A stretch of DNA of 64,000 nt from Affinundibacterium nitidum (GTDB lineage: Bacteria; Pseudomonadota; Gammaproteobacteria; Burkholderiales; Burkholderiaceae_D): contig NZ_JACOFZ010000003.1 of assembly GCF_014284155.1 (NCBI RefSeq), positions 124,001-188,000 on the forward strand, written 5' to 3'. Below the pieces are notes generated by a model. It worked only from the letters and a program-made list of their open reading frames with translations. It ran no database searches and was not told the origin of the DNA. Shown piece after piece: positions 15,237 through 24,044 of the stretch. The position numbers and the translations under genes are program-made. Numbering within the stretch: position 1 is the first letter of the stretch; the number at the start of each line of letters is the position of its first letter.

Positions 15237-17084
15237 TCACGCCAAACGTTGTGCCAAGGCTTCTTTCGTTGCTTGCAATGCAGCTGGCAAGCGGTATTTC
15301 AGTTTATCGAACAATTCGGTGTGCAACTCCAATTCGGCTTTCCATGCATCTTTGTCGATAGACGTGATGGTGTCGAACTGTTCTGCCGTGAAATTCAAAC
15401 CATCCCATGTGATGTCTTCGAATTGTGGGCTGATACCAAATACGTTTTCTTGACCGGTCGTGGCGCCATCAATGCGTTCCAACATCCATTTCAAGACGCG
15501 CATATTGTCGCCAAAACCTGGCCATACAAACTTACCGTTGGCATCTGTACGGAACCAGTTGACGCAGTAAATGTTGGGTTGTTTGCCGCCGAGTGCAGTG
15601 ACTTTTTCACCCATGTTCAACCAATGCTGAAAATAGTCGCTCATGTTGTAACCCATGAATGGCAACATCGCGAATGGATCACGACGCACCACGCCTTGTT
15701 GACCAACAGCAGCGGCAGTCGTTTCAGAACCCATGGTCGCTGCCATGTACACGCCTTCTACCCAATTGCGCGCTTCTGTTACCAATGGCACTGTCGTGGA
15801 ACGACGGCCACCAAAAATGAAAGCAGAAATCGGTACGCCTGCTGGATCATCCCACGCTGCATCGAGTACAGGGTTTTGTGTAGCAGCCACTGTAAAGCGT
15901 GCGTTTGGATGCGCGGCTTTACGACCAGTTTCTTTCGCGATTTCTGGTGTCCAATCTTTACCCTGCCAATCAATCACATGCGCTGGCGCTTCTTTGCTCA
16001 TGCCTTCCCACCATACGTCACCATCGTCGGTCAACGCGACGTTGGTAAAGATCGTATTTGCTGTCAATGAAGACATGCAGTTGGAGTTGGTTGCGGTATT
16101 CGTGCCTGGAGCAACACCGAAATAACCCGCTTCTGGGTTAATCGCGTACAAGCGACCATCTTTACCTGGCTTAATCCAAGCGATGTCATCACCGATCGTT
16201 GTCACTTTCCAGCCTTTGATCGCTGGAATCAACATCGCAAAATTCGTTTTACCGCATGCAGACGGGAAAGCTGCTGCGACATAGTGCTTTTTGCCTTCTG
16301 GTGATTCAACACCGAGGATCAACATATGTTCAGCCAACCAACCTTGATCGCGACCCATCGTGGAAGCGATACGCAAGGCGAAGCATTTTTTACCTAACAA
16401 TGCATTACCACCGTAACCGGAACCAAAGGACCAGATTTCACGGGTTTCTGGGTAGTGCACAATGTATTTCGTGCTATTGCATGGCCATGCCACGTCTTTT
16501 TGGCCAGCGGTCAATGGCGCGCCAACAGTATGTACGCATGGGACGAAATCGCCGTCTGTTCCCAAAACATCAAACACTGCCTTGCCCATACGCGTCATGA
16601 TGCGCATGTTCACAGCAACATAAGGGGAATCAGACAATTCAACACCGATGTGCGCGATAGGGGAACCCAATGGGCCCATGGAGAAAGGCACAACATACAT
16701 CGTGCGGCCTGTCATGCAGCCGTCGAACAATGGATGCAAAGTTGCACGCATCTCTGTTGGTGCCATCCAGTTATTAGTTGGTCCAGCGTCTTCTTGTTTT
16801 TCGGAACAGATATAAGTGCGATCTTCGACGCGAGCAACGTCGGAAGGATCTGAACAAGCGAGATAGCTATTTGGGCGCTTCGCTTCGTTCAATTTTTTCA
16901 TGGTGCCAGCGGCCACCATTTGTGCGCACAAACGGTCATACTCTTCTTGTGTGCCATCGCACCAGTACACATTATCAGGCTTGGTCAATGCGACCATTTC
17001 CGCCACCCAATTAATGAGCTTTTGATGCTTTACGTGCGCGGGCACATTGAGTGCCGTTACGCCTTGCATGCTAGGTTGATTCAT
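15237..17084 (-). CDS. pckG: Phosphoenolpyruvate carboxykinase (GTP)
   Basis: The 615-residue protein is full length for the GTP-dependent class and carries its hallmark loop Pro-Ser-Ala-Cys-Gly-Lys-Thr-Asn with the hyper-reactive Cys near residue 277. Other conserved parts are Phe-Gly-Ser-Gly-Tyr-Gly-Gly-Asn, Phe-Gly-Gly-Arg-Arg and the C-terminal Asn-Trp-Phe-Arg. It interconverts oxaloacetate plus GTP with phosphoenolpyruvate, CO2 and GDP, the entry step of gluconeogenesis from TCA-cycle intermediates. This fits an organism living on amino acids, as the proline, peptide and cystine genes nearby suggest. It is monocistronic, with its own terminator and a long upstream region. Confidence 0.97.
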   Translation of the reverse strand: MNQPSMQGVTALNVPAHVKHQKLINWVAEMVALTKPDNVYWCDGTQEEYDRLCAQMVAAGTMKKLNEAKRPNSYLACSDPSDVARVEDRTYICSEKQEDAGPTNNWMAPTEMRATLHPLFDGCMTGRTMYVVPFSMGPLGSPIAHIGVELSDSPYVAVNMRIMTRMGKAVFDVLGTDGDFVPCVHTVGAPLTAGQKDVAWPCNSTKYIVHYPETREIWSFGSGYGGNALLGKKCFALRIASTMGRDQGWLAEHMLILGVESPEGKKHYVAAAFPSACGKTNFAMLIPAIKGWKVTTIGDDIAWIKPGKDGRLYAINPEAGYFGVAPGTNTATNSNCMSSLTANTIFTNVALTDDGDVWWEGMSKEAPAHVIDWQGKDWTPEIAKETGRKAAHPNARFTVAATQNPVLDAAWDDPAGVPISAFIFGGRRSTTVPLVTEARNWVEGVYMAATMGSETTAAAVGQQGVVRRDPFAMLPFMGYNMSDYFQHWLNMGEKVTALGGKQPNIYCVNWFRTDANGKFVWPGFGDNMRVLKWMLERIDGATTGQENVFGISPQFEDITWDGLNFTAEQFDTITSIDKDAWKAELELHTELFDKLKYRLPAALQATKEALAQRLA

Positions 17085-17442
17085 AATACTAACTCCAATG
17101 CCATTTCAATAAAAAATCGGTGTAGCGGCACGGCAGGAAGGGCTTGATGAACGGGTATGCGAGCAGGTAAGCTCAAGCATGACGGGCACCTTAGCGGCAT
17201 TTCTGTCGGATAATCGGAAGACAGACTGAAGAAGAAGGGATGTCTGAGATCCAAGCTTACGCCCGGACAGAAGAGACTGCACGGAACGGAAGATTCAAAA
17301 AGCTACGTGCAGCGTATTCTACACCGAGCTTGAGAAAAGCGCCTAACTTTGCGACACTTTTATTATCACTGTTAAAACATTTTTGTAAATTATTTAGCTT
17401 GAATAGCCAAGCTAATAACAAACCACTTCAATACCTTCCCCT
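17085..17442. other. Divergent intergenic region between pckG and hydroxyacid dehydrogenase
   Basis: This gap should carry the promoters of both flanking genes. Its right end is AT-rich before the dehydrogenase start, with a TTTTTGTAAATTATTT tract typical of promoter DNA. A short plus-strand frame that ends four bases into the next gene is not convincing. No RNA motif recognised. Confidence 0.4.
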
Positions 17443-18408
17443 ATGAAAATTGCGATTCTCGACGATTACCAAGATGCTGTCCGCCAGCTAGACTGCTTTC
17501 AGATTTTGCGCGAACACGAGGTCAAAGTGTTTAATAATCGGGCAGTTGGCTTAGGCCAGCTCGCCATACGTTTGGCTCCTTTTGATGCCATCGTATTAAT
17601 TCGCGAACGCACCGTTCTCAATCGCGCTTTGCTGGCGAAGTTGCCGAAGCTGAAAGTCATCTCACAGACGGGGAAAGTATCGGGCAATATCGACATCGAA
17701 GCAGCGAAAGAGCTCGGCATTACCGTTTTAGAGGGGCATGGCGATCCGACCGCACCTGCTGAATTAGCATGGGCGTTGATTATGGCGTCTTCGCGCAAAA
17801 TCCCACAATATTCAGCACTCTTACAAGATCACGTCTGGCAAACCGCTTCGCTGTATCCGCAATGGAATGGTCTCGGTCGGGTACTAAAGGGACGAACACT
17901 TGGAATTTGGGGCTACGGCAAAATCGGACAACTCGTGGCGCAATACGCCAAAGCCTTTGGCATGCGTATCCAGATTTGGGGCAGCGAGCAGAGCCGACAG
18001 CGTGCGCTTGCTGATGGTTTTATGCCTGCTGAAAGTAAGCCACATTTTTTCGCAAGCTCAGACATTGTCAGTCTCCATCTCCGTTTGAACGATGCCACTC
18101 GAGGTATCGTCGAGGCGCAAGATCTGGCGCTGATGAAAAGCGATGCCTTATTGGTCAACATAAGTCGTGCGGAATTAATCGCTGAAACAGCCCTCGCTAA
18201 GGCGCTCGATAACGGGCGACCAGGATACGCCGCCATTGATGTCTACGAATCGGAACCATTGCCGCGCGAAGATACCCTCCGCAATCGCGAAAATGTACTG
18301 CTAACGCCGCATATTGGTTTTGTCGAACGCGATAGCTACGAGCTCTACTTTGGCACGGCATTCACGAACTTAATTGAACACGTAAAGTCTCATAGGGAGT
18401 TCAAGTAA
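17443..18408 (+). CDS. D-2-hydroxyacid dehydrogenase family protein
   Basis: The 321-residue protein has the two-domain D-isomer-specific dehydrogenase layout. The NAD-binding motif Gly-Tyr-Gly-Lys-Ile-Gly is near residues 158-163. Catalytic positions appear as Ser-Arg-Ala-Glu-Leu-Ile (Arg), an acidic residue in Val-Tyr-Glu-Ser-Glu-Pro, and Thr-Pro-His-Ile-Gly (His). The N-terminus Met-Lys-Ile-Ala-Ile-Leu-Asp-Asp-Tyr-Gln-Asp is typical of a subgroup annotated near phosphoglycerate dehydrogenase. It probably reduces a 2-keto acid or oxidises a D-2-hydroxyacid with NAD(H); the substrate is not determined. It is followed about 110 bases later by the cystine transporter on the same strand. Confidence 0.88.
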   Translation: MKIAILDDYQDAVRQLDCFQILREHEVKVFNNRAVGLGQLAIRLAPFDAIVLIRERTVLNRALLAKLPKLKVISQTGKVSGNIDIEAAKELGITVLEGHGDPTAPAELAWALIMASSRKIPQYSALLQDHVWQTASLYPQWNGLGRVLKGRTLGIWGYGKIGQLVAQYAKAFGMRIQIWGSEQSRQRALADGFMPAESKPHFFASSDIVSLHLRLNDATRGIVEAQDLALMKSDALLVNISRAELIAETALAKALDNGRPGYAAIDVYESEPLPREDTLRNRENVLLTPHIGFVERDSYELYFGTAFTNLIEHVKSHREFK

Positions 18409-18519
18409 GTAATTCCACGTCTATAGCCGACAATAGCCGGAGAGTCTGGGTATTCCCCGCTCTTCATTTGGCTTTTCGGCTAGAATGCTTTTTTCCCTCA
18501 CCTCTGTGACGAGACCAAG

Positions 18520-19911
18520 ATGACTCTCTCTGTAATTCTCAATTTGCTCATTGCCAGCGCCCTTCTTGGGGCACTTTATTGGATGCAGCAGCAACACTGG
18601 TCTTTCACAAAACGTGTTTTTTCCGCGCTCGGTTTAGGAATCGTACTCGGCGCAGGATTTCAGCTCGCCTACGGCCTAGGGTCTCCAACGATAAAAGAGA
18701 CCAATCTATGGTTAGATGTCATCGGTAGTGGCTATGTGAAGCTATTGCAAATGGTTGTGATTCCTTTGATTATGGTCTCGATCATCAGTGCCATCCTCAA
18801 GCTCCGAGATGTCAGCTCACTGGGCAAAATTAGTACTTTGACTATTGGCACTCTTCTGATCACGACCGTCATCGCCGCTTGCATTGGCCTACTGATGGCA
18901 AACGCATTTCACCTGACGACGATTGGCTTGCAATCTTCAACCGCGGAGCTCGCCCGCGCCCAATATTTAGAAGGCAATTTAGCCAGTGCAAAAGCAGTTT
19001 CTATTCCGAGCATGTTGCTCAGCTTCATACCGGAAAACCCTTTCCTTGATATGACCGGTGCCCGCAAAACATCGACCATCGCCGTCGTTATTTTTTCGAT
19101 CTTAATCGGCATTTCCGCAACTGGTATCGCAGAAAAGAAACCTGAAATCTTTGCATCCTTTGCCCATTTTATTGAAGTTGCACAGACCATTGTGATGCGC
19201 CTTGTGACGGTGATACTGCGCCTTACCCCATTTGGCATACTTGCATTAATTGCTCAAGTCGTCGCCAAGTCCAACGCGAGCGACATACTCAATCTCTTTA
19301 ATTTTGTCGTAGCGTCATACTCAGCGATTTTGATCATGTTTGGCGTGCATTTGGCGATGATCGGCTTAGCGGGCTTTAACATTCCGCGCTATCTAAAGAA
19401 GGTCGCACCTGTCCTCATTTTCGCATTCACTTCACGTACCAGTGCGGGTGCGATCCCTATGAATGTTGCGACACAAACCAAGCAACTTGGAACTCCCGAA
19501 GGTATCGCTAATTTTGCGGCCTCTTTTGGTGCGACCATAGGCCAAAATGGTTGTGCAGGAATTTATCCAGCCATGTTGGCTTTCATGATCGCACCGACGG
19601 TCGGTATTGATCCCACTTCGTTCTCCTTTATCGCGTCACTGATCAGCATCATTGCTATCGCCTCAATCGGTGTGGCTGGTGTCGGTGGTGGCGCGACTTT
19701 CGCCGCACTGATCGTGTTATCGACCTTAGACTTACCAGTTGCTTTGGCAGGGCTCTTGATTTCGATTGAGCCGTTGATCGATATGGGGCGAACAGCACTG
19801 AATGTGAGCGGTGCGATCACCGCCGGTACAGTCACAAGTCGAATTTTAGGAACAACCGACAAGTCGGTCTTCGAACAAGACCAGAAAGACGATAGCGCGC
19901 TTGAAGTTTGA
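18520..19911 (+). CDS. tcyP: L-cystine sodium/dicarboxylate-type symporter TcyP
   Basis: The 463-residue membrane protein belongs to the dicarboxylate/amino-acid:cation symporter family and equals E. coli TcyP (YdjN) in length. It shares the N-terminal run Gly-Tyr-Val-Lys-Leu-Leu-Gln-Met-Val-Val-Ile-Pro and the following Leu-Gly-Lys-Ile-Ser-Thr-Leu-Thr-Ile-Gly-Thr-Leu-Leu. The family hairpin (Thr-Ser-Arg-Thr-Ser-Ala-Gly-Ala-Ile-Pro) and the late Asp-Met-Gly-Arg-Thr-Ala-Leu-Asn-Val transport motif are intact. It should import cystine using a cation gradient, providing sulfur and cysteine. It appears to have its own promoter in the gap before it. Confidence 0.88.
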   Translation: MTLSVILNLLIASALLGALYWMQQQHWSFTKRVFSALGLGIVLGAGFQLAYGLGSPTIKETNLWLDVIGSGYVKLLQMVVIPLIMVSIISAILKLRDVSSLGKISTLTIGTLLITTVIAACIGLLMANAFHLTTIGLQSSTAELARAQYLEGNLASAKAVSIPSMLLSFIPENPFLDMTGARKTSTIAVVIFSILIGISATGIAEKKPEIFASFAHFIEVAQTIVMRLVTVILRLTPFGILALIAQVVAKSNASDILNLFNFVVASYSAILIMFGVHLAMIGLAGFNIPRYLKKVAPVLIFAFTSRTSAGAIPMNVATQTKQLGTPEGIANFAASFGATIGQNGCAGIYPAMLAFMIAPTVGIDPTSFSFIASLISIIAIASIGVAGVGGGATFAALIVLSTLDLPVALAGLLISIEPLIDMGRTALNVSGAITAGTVTSRILGTTDKSVFEQDQKDDSALEV

Positions 19912-20250
19912 GCCAGCAGAATCGAATTCACGCGAAACGAAACCTCCGAGAACTAAAAAATTCGCCTCTCCTTAATTGGCTGGAGTGCACTCCGGCCATT
20001 CGAATCGCCTTCCATGACGCGATACAAAGCAGTTCATGGAACGGCTCTTACGGCGCCCTCTCACATCATTGAATACCTCATAGGCTCGAGAGAAGCGCCA
20101 GCTAGCAAACGCCGCCTATAGCCTGTCTTCAAACTTATTGTGCGCCAATGCATAATACGAGCGTCGAACCACCTCCACAGCAAATACTATTGGATGACGT
20201 GAACCGCCATATATGTCGCGCCTGCAAGAGCTTCGCGGCAAGCACGCAAA
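19912..20250. other. Intergenic region between tcyP and TonB receptor
   Basis: Both flanking genes end here. A 22-base near-perfect palindrome TGGC-T-GGAGTG-CACTCC-G-GCCA (19977-19998) could act as a terminator stem for tcyP, though no U-run follows. The remainder has coding-like composition on the minus strand but with an in-frame stop and no start, perhaps a decayed gene fragment. No RNA gene recognised. Confidence 0.35.
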
Positions 20251-20279
20251 AAAAAGCCCCGCACTAGGCGGGGCTTTTT
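20251..20279 (-). terminator. Strong terminator after TonB receptor gene
   Basis: Perfect 12-base arms AAAAAGCCCCGC and GCGGGGCTTTTT with a 5-base loop and U-runs on both sides. It lies 35 bases after the receptor stop codon and can work in both directions. Confidence 0.92.
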
Positions 20280-20313
20280 CATACTACTTTGTCGAACTAA
20301 CTTGTTTCAGCAA

Positions 20314-23300
20314 TTAGAACTCGTAACGAGCTGTGAAACTTGCTGTACGTGCACCCAAGAATGAAGATGGGTAGCCATAGTTAGGATTCAACTTGTTGCC
20401 AGTTGGCAGCTTGCTATCAGCACGGCTGTAATCACGGATTTGGTTAACCATCGTTACAGTTTGAGTGTTGAACACGTTGAACACGTTAGCTTGCAATGTC
20501 AACGTACGGCCACCTTCCAATTTCAAGATGTAAGCAATGTTCAAATCCAATTGCTTAGTCCATGGCATAACTGGACCGTTACCACGTGAACCCAACACTG
20601 TCGTACCTTGAGCATTCAAGCAGTAGTAGCTGGATGCACTGTTGTACGCACCAGAACCACCGTTTGTTGTGCCGCTTGGGCCGTTGTAGTCAGAGACTGT
20701 TGGTGGTACGAAACCGATACAGCTTGTATGACGACCAGAAGCCACAGTCAAGTTCGCGCCTAAACGGAAGTTATCGTTCAATGCGTAGTTACCATACAGT
20801 TTCAATGCATGTGTACGGTTGTTTGGCAATGTACCGTATGCACCGTCTGTGAATGAACCGAAGTCGAAGTCTTGAGTAATACCCGCATCTTCTTGACCTA
20901 AGTCAGACTGTACATAACCTTCTGCAGTACCTTTGTTCACAGAGTAAACATAGGAACCAGACAAGCCCCATTTACCATCAAATGGACGATCCAAAGACAA
21001 TTCCAAAGCTTTGTAAGTACGTTTGTACTCAGCCAAACCGAGGTAGCTGTTTGGTACAGTTACTTCTACCAACTTACCATCACCTTTAGCATCGATCTTC
21101 AAGTTCAAAGCACGACCTGGGTTCATCAAGATACATGTTGCCAATGAATCTGGATCGAAATCAGCATATCCATGTTCTGTTGCCCATTTAGCGATACCTG
21201 TATGGCCGCAGTAGTCGTCCATACCTGCATTAACTTTACGGTACACTGCTTTTACGCCGAGAACCCAGTTCTTAGACAATGCTTTTTGGAAACCCAAGAT
21301 ATATTCGTCTTGATTCATTGGGCTCAACTTTGTGTCAGCAATCGTACCTGGATCTGGAGCTGTTGGGCTACCAGAAATAATTGCTTGACCAATTTCTGGG
21401 CCTAACGTCAAAGGTGCCAATGTCTTAGGATCTTTACCTGTGAAGTTGTAGTAACGACCTTCGAGGTACTCAGAACGGCTAGAACGGATATTTGTGTTAG
21501 ATGCTACAGGAATATAGTAACGACCGAAGTTACCATATACCTTCATGGATGCATCGCCATTCATATCCCAAGCTGCGCCCAAACGTGGAGCCAACAAGTT
21601 CTTACGATCGACGAAACTTACACCATCCGCGTTCTTATTATCGAAGGATTCAGAACGAACACCACCGTATACCAATACGTTCTTAGTGACTTTCCAGCTG
21701 TCTTCCAAGTACATCGCATCATTCTTCGCAGAGAACTCACCGGAAGTTGACTGATATTTACGTACGCGAACATATTCCGAGTTACCAGGGGTACCTGCAC
21801 CAACTACGCCGTTAATTGTGCGGCTTGCTGGCATGTTGTAGTAACGATAGTAAACACCACCGGAATATGTCTCACCAGCTTGTGTAGAGAAGAAGTCTTG
21901 CGCATCGTAACCAGCACGGATTGTGTGGGAACCAACGATCCACTCTAAGTCAACACGTTTACCTTTACGTGTATCGCCATCATCTTGTGCTTTCAAATCA
22001 CGAATTGTGAAGTGAGCTGGGTTCCAGCAACCATACGCTGGTTGACCGTTTGTGCCGTAAATAGCTGGGCATTCTGCGCCGAAGTTAGATGGGTCATTCA
22101 ATCTACCCAGCAGGCTGTACAGACGACCGTATTGTGCAGTCAAGGTCAAGTTTTCTGTCAAATAGCCTGTGTACTTCAAGATTTCTACGTCACCGCCAGA
22201 ATCAACTGAAGACAAACGTGGTGTGCCAACGTGACGCAAAGCGTATTTGTCTGCGTTGTTAGTGTTGTCGAAAGTTTGATAGCTAGTACGACGCTTGTTG
22301 CTGATACCAGTGAACTCTAAACGGTGATCATCGCTGATTTGCCAGTCGAGTTTGATCATGCCGTTTGGTGTTTCTGCGCTAGAAGTTTGACTCGTTGCGC
22401 CACCGTATGTATCGGACGTATTTTTACGACCTTCCAACAAACCGAAGACGAACAATTTGTCTTTCACAATTGGACCACCTGCATACACGTTGTATGACAA
22501 GTTTTTGAATGTGTTTGCTGTTGGGCTATACAATGTGTAAGACGGTTGGCTTGGGCTAATCCATGCATCTTTATCTTGGTTCACAACTGTTTTACCAGCT
22601 GCACTTGCCCAACCTGGAGTGATGTAAGCAGACGCGCCACCCTTCCATGTGTTTGTACCACGTTTAGTGGACAAACTCACAACACCACCCAATGAACGAC
22701 CGAATTCAGCACCGTAACCACCAGTTTTAACCTGTTGTTGGCTGATTGCGTCGAATGGCAATGAAGAGTAGTTCGTGAAGTTACGCATGTTCGTAACGTC
22801 AAAACCGTTGATGTAGTAACCGTTTTCCGCTACAGACGCACCGGAGAAGGAAGCCAAATTACCGAAAGCTGCATCACCTGCAACTGTACCTGGTGCCAAC
22901 AAAGACACTGCAGTAGCGTTACGGCCAACTGGCAATGCTTGGATTTCAGCCAAGGAGAATACTGTATTGGATTCTGTGCTGGAAACGTCGATTGGGTTAC
23001 GTGTACGTGAGCCAGTAACCGTTACAGTTGCCACGTCATCGAATTTAACTTCAGTACCGGAACCAATCGCAACGGACACTTCACGTGTTTTACCACCAGC
23101 AGTGACTTTGTAACGGCCAACTGGCAATTTGGAGAAAGTAAAGCCGCCGTCTTTATCAGCTTCAATAGCGCGTGATGAGCCATTTTCCAAACTGACAACT
23201 TGAACTTGCTCTTTTGCTTTTGCACGGCCGAAGATAGTACCGTCAGCATTTTGTGCGTAGGCCATGGAAGCGAAGCACATACCGACTGCCACAGCGATTG

Positions 23301-23343
23301 CTGAGCGTCGAACCTGCTTCATATTAAATTTATTGTTTACCAT
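20314..23343 (-). CDS. Oar-like TonB-dependent outer-membrane receptor
   Basis: The 1009-residue protein has a signal peptide (cleavage after Met-Ala-Tyr-Ala, residue 30). A carboxypeptidase-regulatory-like beta domain follows (about 33-105, with Gly-Gly-Phe-Thr-Phe-Ser-Lys-Leu-Pro-Val-Gly-Arg-Tyr). Then come a plug (Gly-Gly-Tyr-Gly-Ala-Glu-Phe-Gly-Arg-Ser-Leu-Gly-Gly) and a large beta barrel ending in aromatic Phe. This is the Oar type, linked in other bacteria to uptake or export of large substrates such as peptides or proteins. The ATG has AAGGTG in place. It is preceded by an unusually long non-coding region of about 580 bases and followed by a strong terminator, consistent with heavy expression. 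The M64 peptidase gene lies upstream on the same strand, but behind its own terminator. Confidence 0.9.
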   Translation of the reverse strand: MVNNKFNMKQVRRSAIAVAVGMCFASMAYAQNADGTIFGRAKAKEQVQVVSLENGSSRAIEADKDGGFTFSKLPVGRYKVTAGGKTREVSVAIGSGTEVKFDDVATVTVTGSRTRNPIDVSSTESNTVFSLAEIQALPVGRNATAVSLLAPGTVAGDAAFGNLASFSGASVAENGYYINGFDVTNMRNFTNYSSLPFDAISQQQVKTGGYGAEFGRSLGGVVSLSTKRGTNTWKGGASAYITPGWASAAGKTVVNQDKDAWISPSQPSYTLYSPTANTFKNLSYNVYAGGPIVKDKLFVFGLLEGRKNTSDTYGGATSQTSSAETPNGMIKLDWQISDDHRLEFTGISNKRRTSYQTFDNTNNADKYALRHVGTPRLSSVDSGGDVEILKYTGYLTENLTLTAQYGRLYSLLGRLNDPSNFGAECPAIYGTNGQPAYGCWNPAHFTIRDLKAQDDGDTRKGKRVDLEWIVGSHTIRAGYDAQDFFSTQAGETYSGGVYYRYYNMPASRTINGVVGAGTPGNSEYVRVRKYQSTSGEFSAKNDAMYLEDSWKVTKNVLVYGGVRSESFDNKNADGVSFVDRKNLLAPRLGAAWDMNGDASMKVYGNFGRYYIPVASNTNIRSSRSEYLEGRYYNFTGKDPKTLAPLTLGPEIGQAIISGSPTAPDPGTIADTKLSPMNQDEYILGFQKALSKNWVLGVKAVYRKVNAGMDDYCGHTGIAKWATEHGYADFDPDSLATCILMNPGRALNLKIDAKGDGKLVEVTVPNSYLGLAEYKRTYKALELSLDRPFDGKWGLSGSYVYSVNKGTAEGYVQSDLGQEDAGITQDFDFGSFTDGAYGTLPNNRTHALKLYGNYALNDNFRLGANLTVASGRHTSCIGFVPPTVSDYNGPSGTTNGGSGAYNSASSYYCLNAQGTTVLGSRGNGPVMPWTKQLDLNIAYILKLEGGRTLTLQANVFNVFNTQTVTMVNQIRDYSRADSKLPTGNKLNPNYGYPSSFLGARTASFTARYEF

Positions 23344-23927
23344 TGAGACACCTTATAAGTAAAAAAACACTTTGTGATCACCGCTTTGCAAAACTCATAA
23401 TCGACTGAAAGTACCATTTCCAAAAAATCAAAATAAATTAAAAATTTAATTTCAATTAATTAGTAACAGCCTCACTCCATTCACGTGGAATGCCCGTTTT
23501 TGTCTGTATATTTGAACTATTCCAAAAAGCTATGCAGCATGCATGAGATCATTTTCAGACTTAGGGTGTCAATTTTTCCGGCGAAATCCTCACTAAAAAA
23601 CAACAGCTTCGACTAAACAAAAAGTGTGCTCACTGGAAATTAAAATAATTTTCAGAAACTTGTGCTGATGAATATTAGGCTCATATTCAAACTTGCAAAA
23701 TTAAGCTCGAAGTTTTTCCCAGTTAACACAAATAATAATTGGATGGTCATAAGTGAATTTCATTCTGATCACGAACTGGAAAAACTGCCGAATGTGCGAA
23801 AAAAGGCACACAAAGCGAGACGTTTAGCGGTTTTGTGACGAAAGAAAAGAGACGGTTTTAAAGCGGGGAAACACAAAGAGATACTGTTATGCAAAGCACA
23901 AAGAAATCAACAATCCTGGTTTGAAAA
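23344..23927. other. Long AT-rich leader region of the TonB receptor gene
   Basis: This AT-rich, non-coding stretch lies upstream of the receptor. It contains an inverted repeat of 13-14 bases (AGTTTTTCCCAGTT at 23711 and AACTGGAAAAACT at 23774) and a smaller one (GAATAT-N7-ATATTC at 23670). No start-to-stop frame of protein-like composition crosses it. It may carry a long 5' leader, several promoters or a small RNA. Confidence 0.45.
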
Positions 23928-23965
23928 ACACCATAAAAAGTAAATATTTTTACTTTTTATGGTGT
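23928..23965 (-). terminator. Terminator after M64 peptidase gene
   Basis: Perfect 17-base arms ACACCATAAAAAGTAAA and TTTACTTTTTATGGTGT around a 4-base loop. A run of U follows on the minus strand, 80 bases after the peptidase stop codon. The stem is AT-rich but unusually long. Confidence 0.8.
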
Positions 23966-24044
23966 CAAGAAGGCTAGTCGAGAATACCACCAACAAATGA
24001 GCAAAGAATTCCATTCACATCTAGTGGCATAAAATGCAATGTAA

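Noticed and set aside
17240-17446. 68-codon frame before the hydroxyacid dehydrogenase
   Set aside because: It overlaps the dehydrogenase start by four bases but lacks a ribosome-binding site, and its composition is that of promoter DNA at the end.
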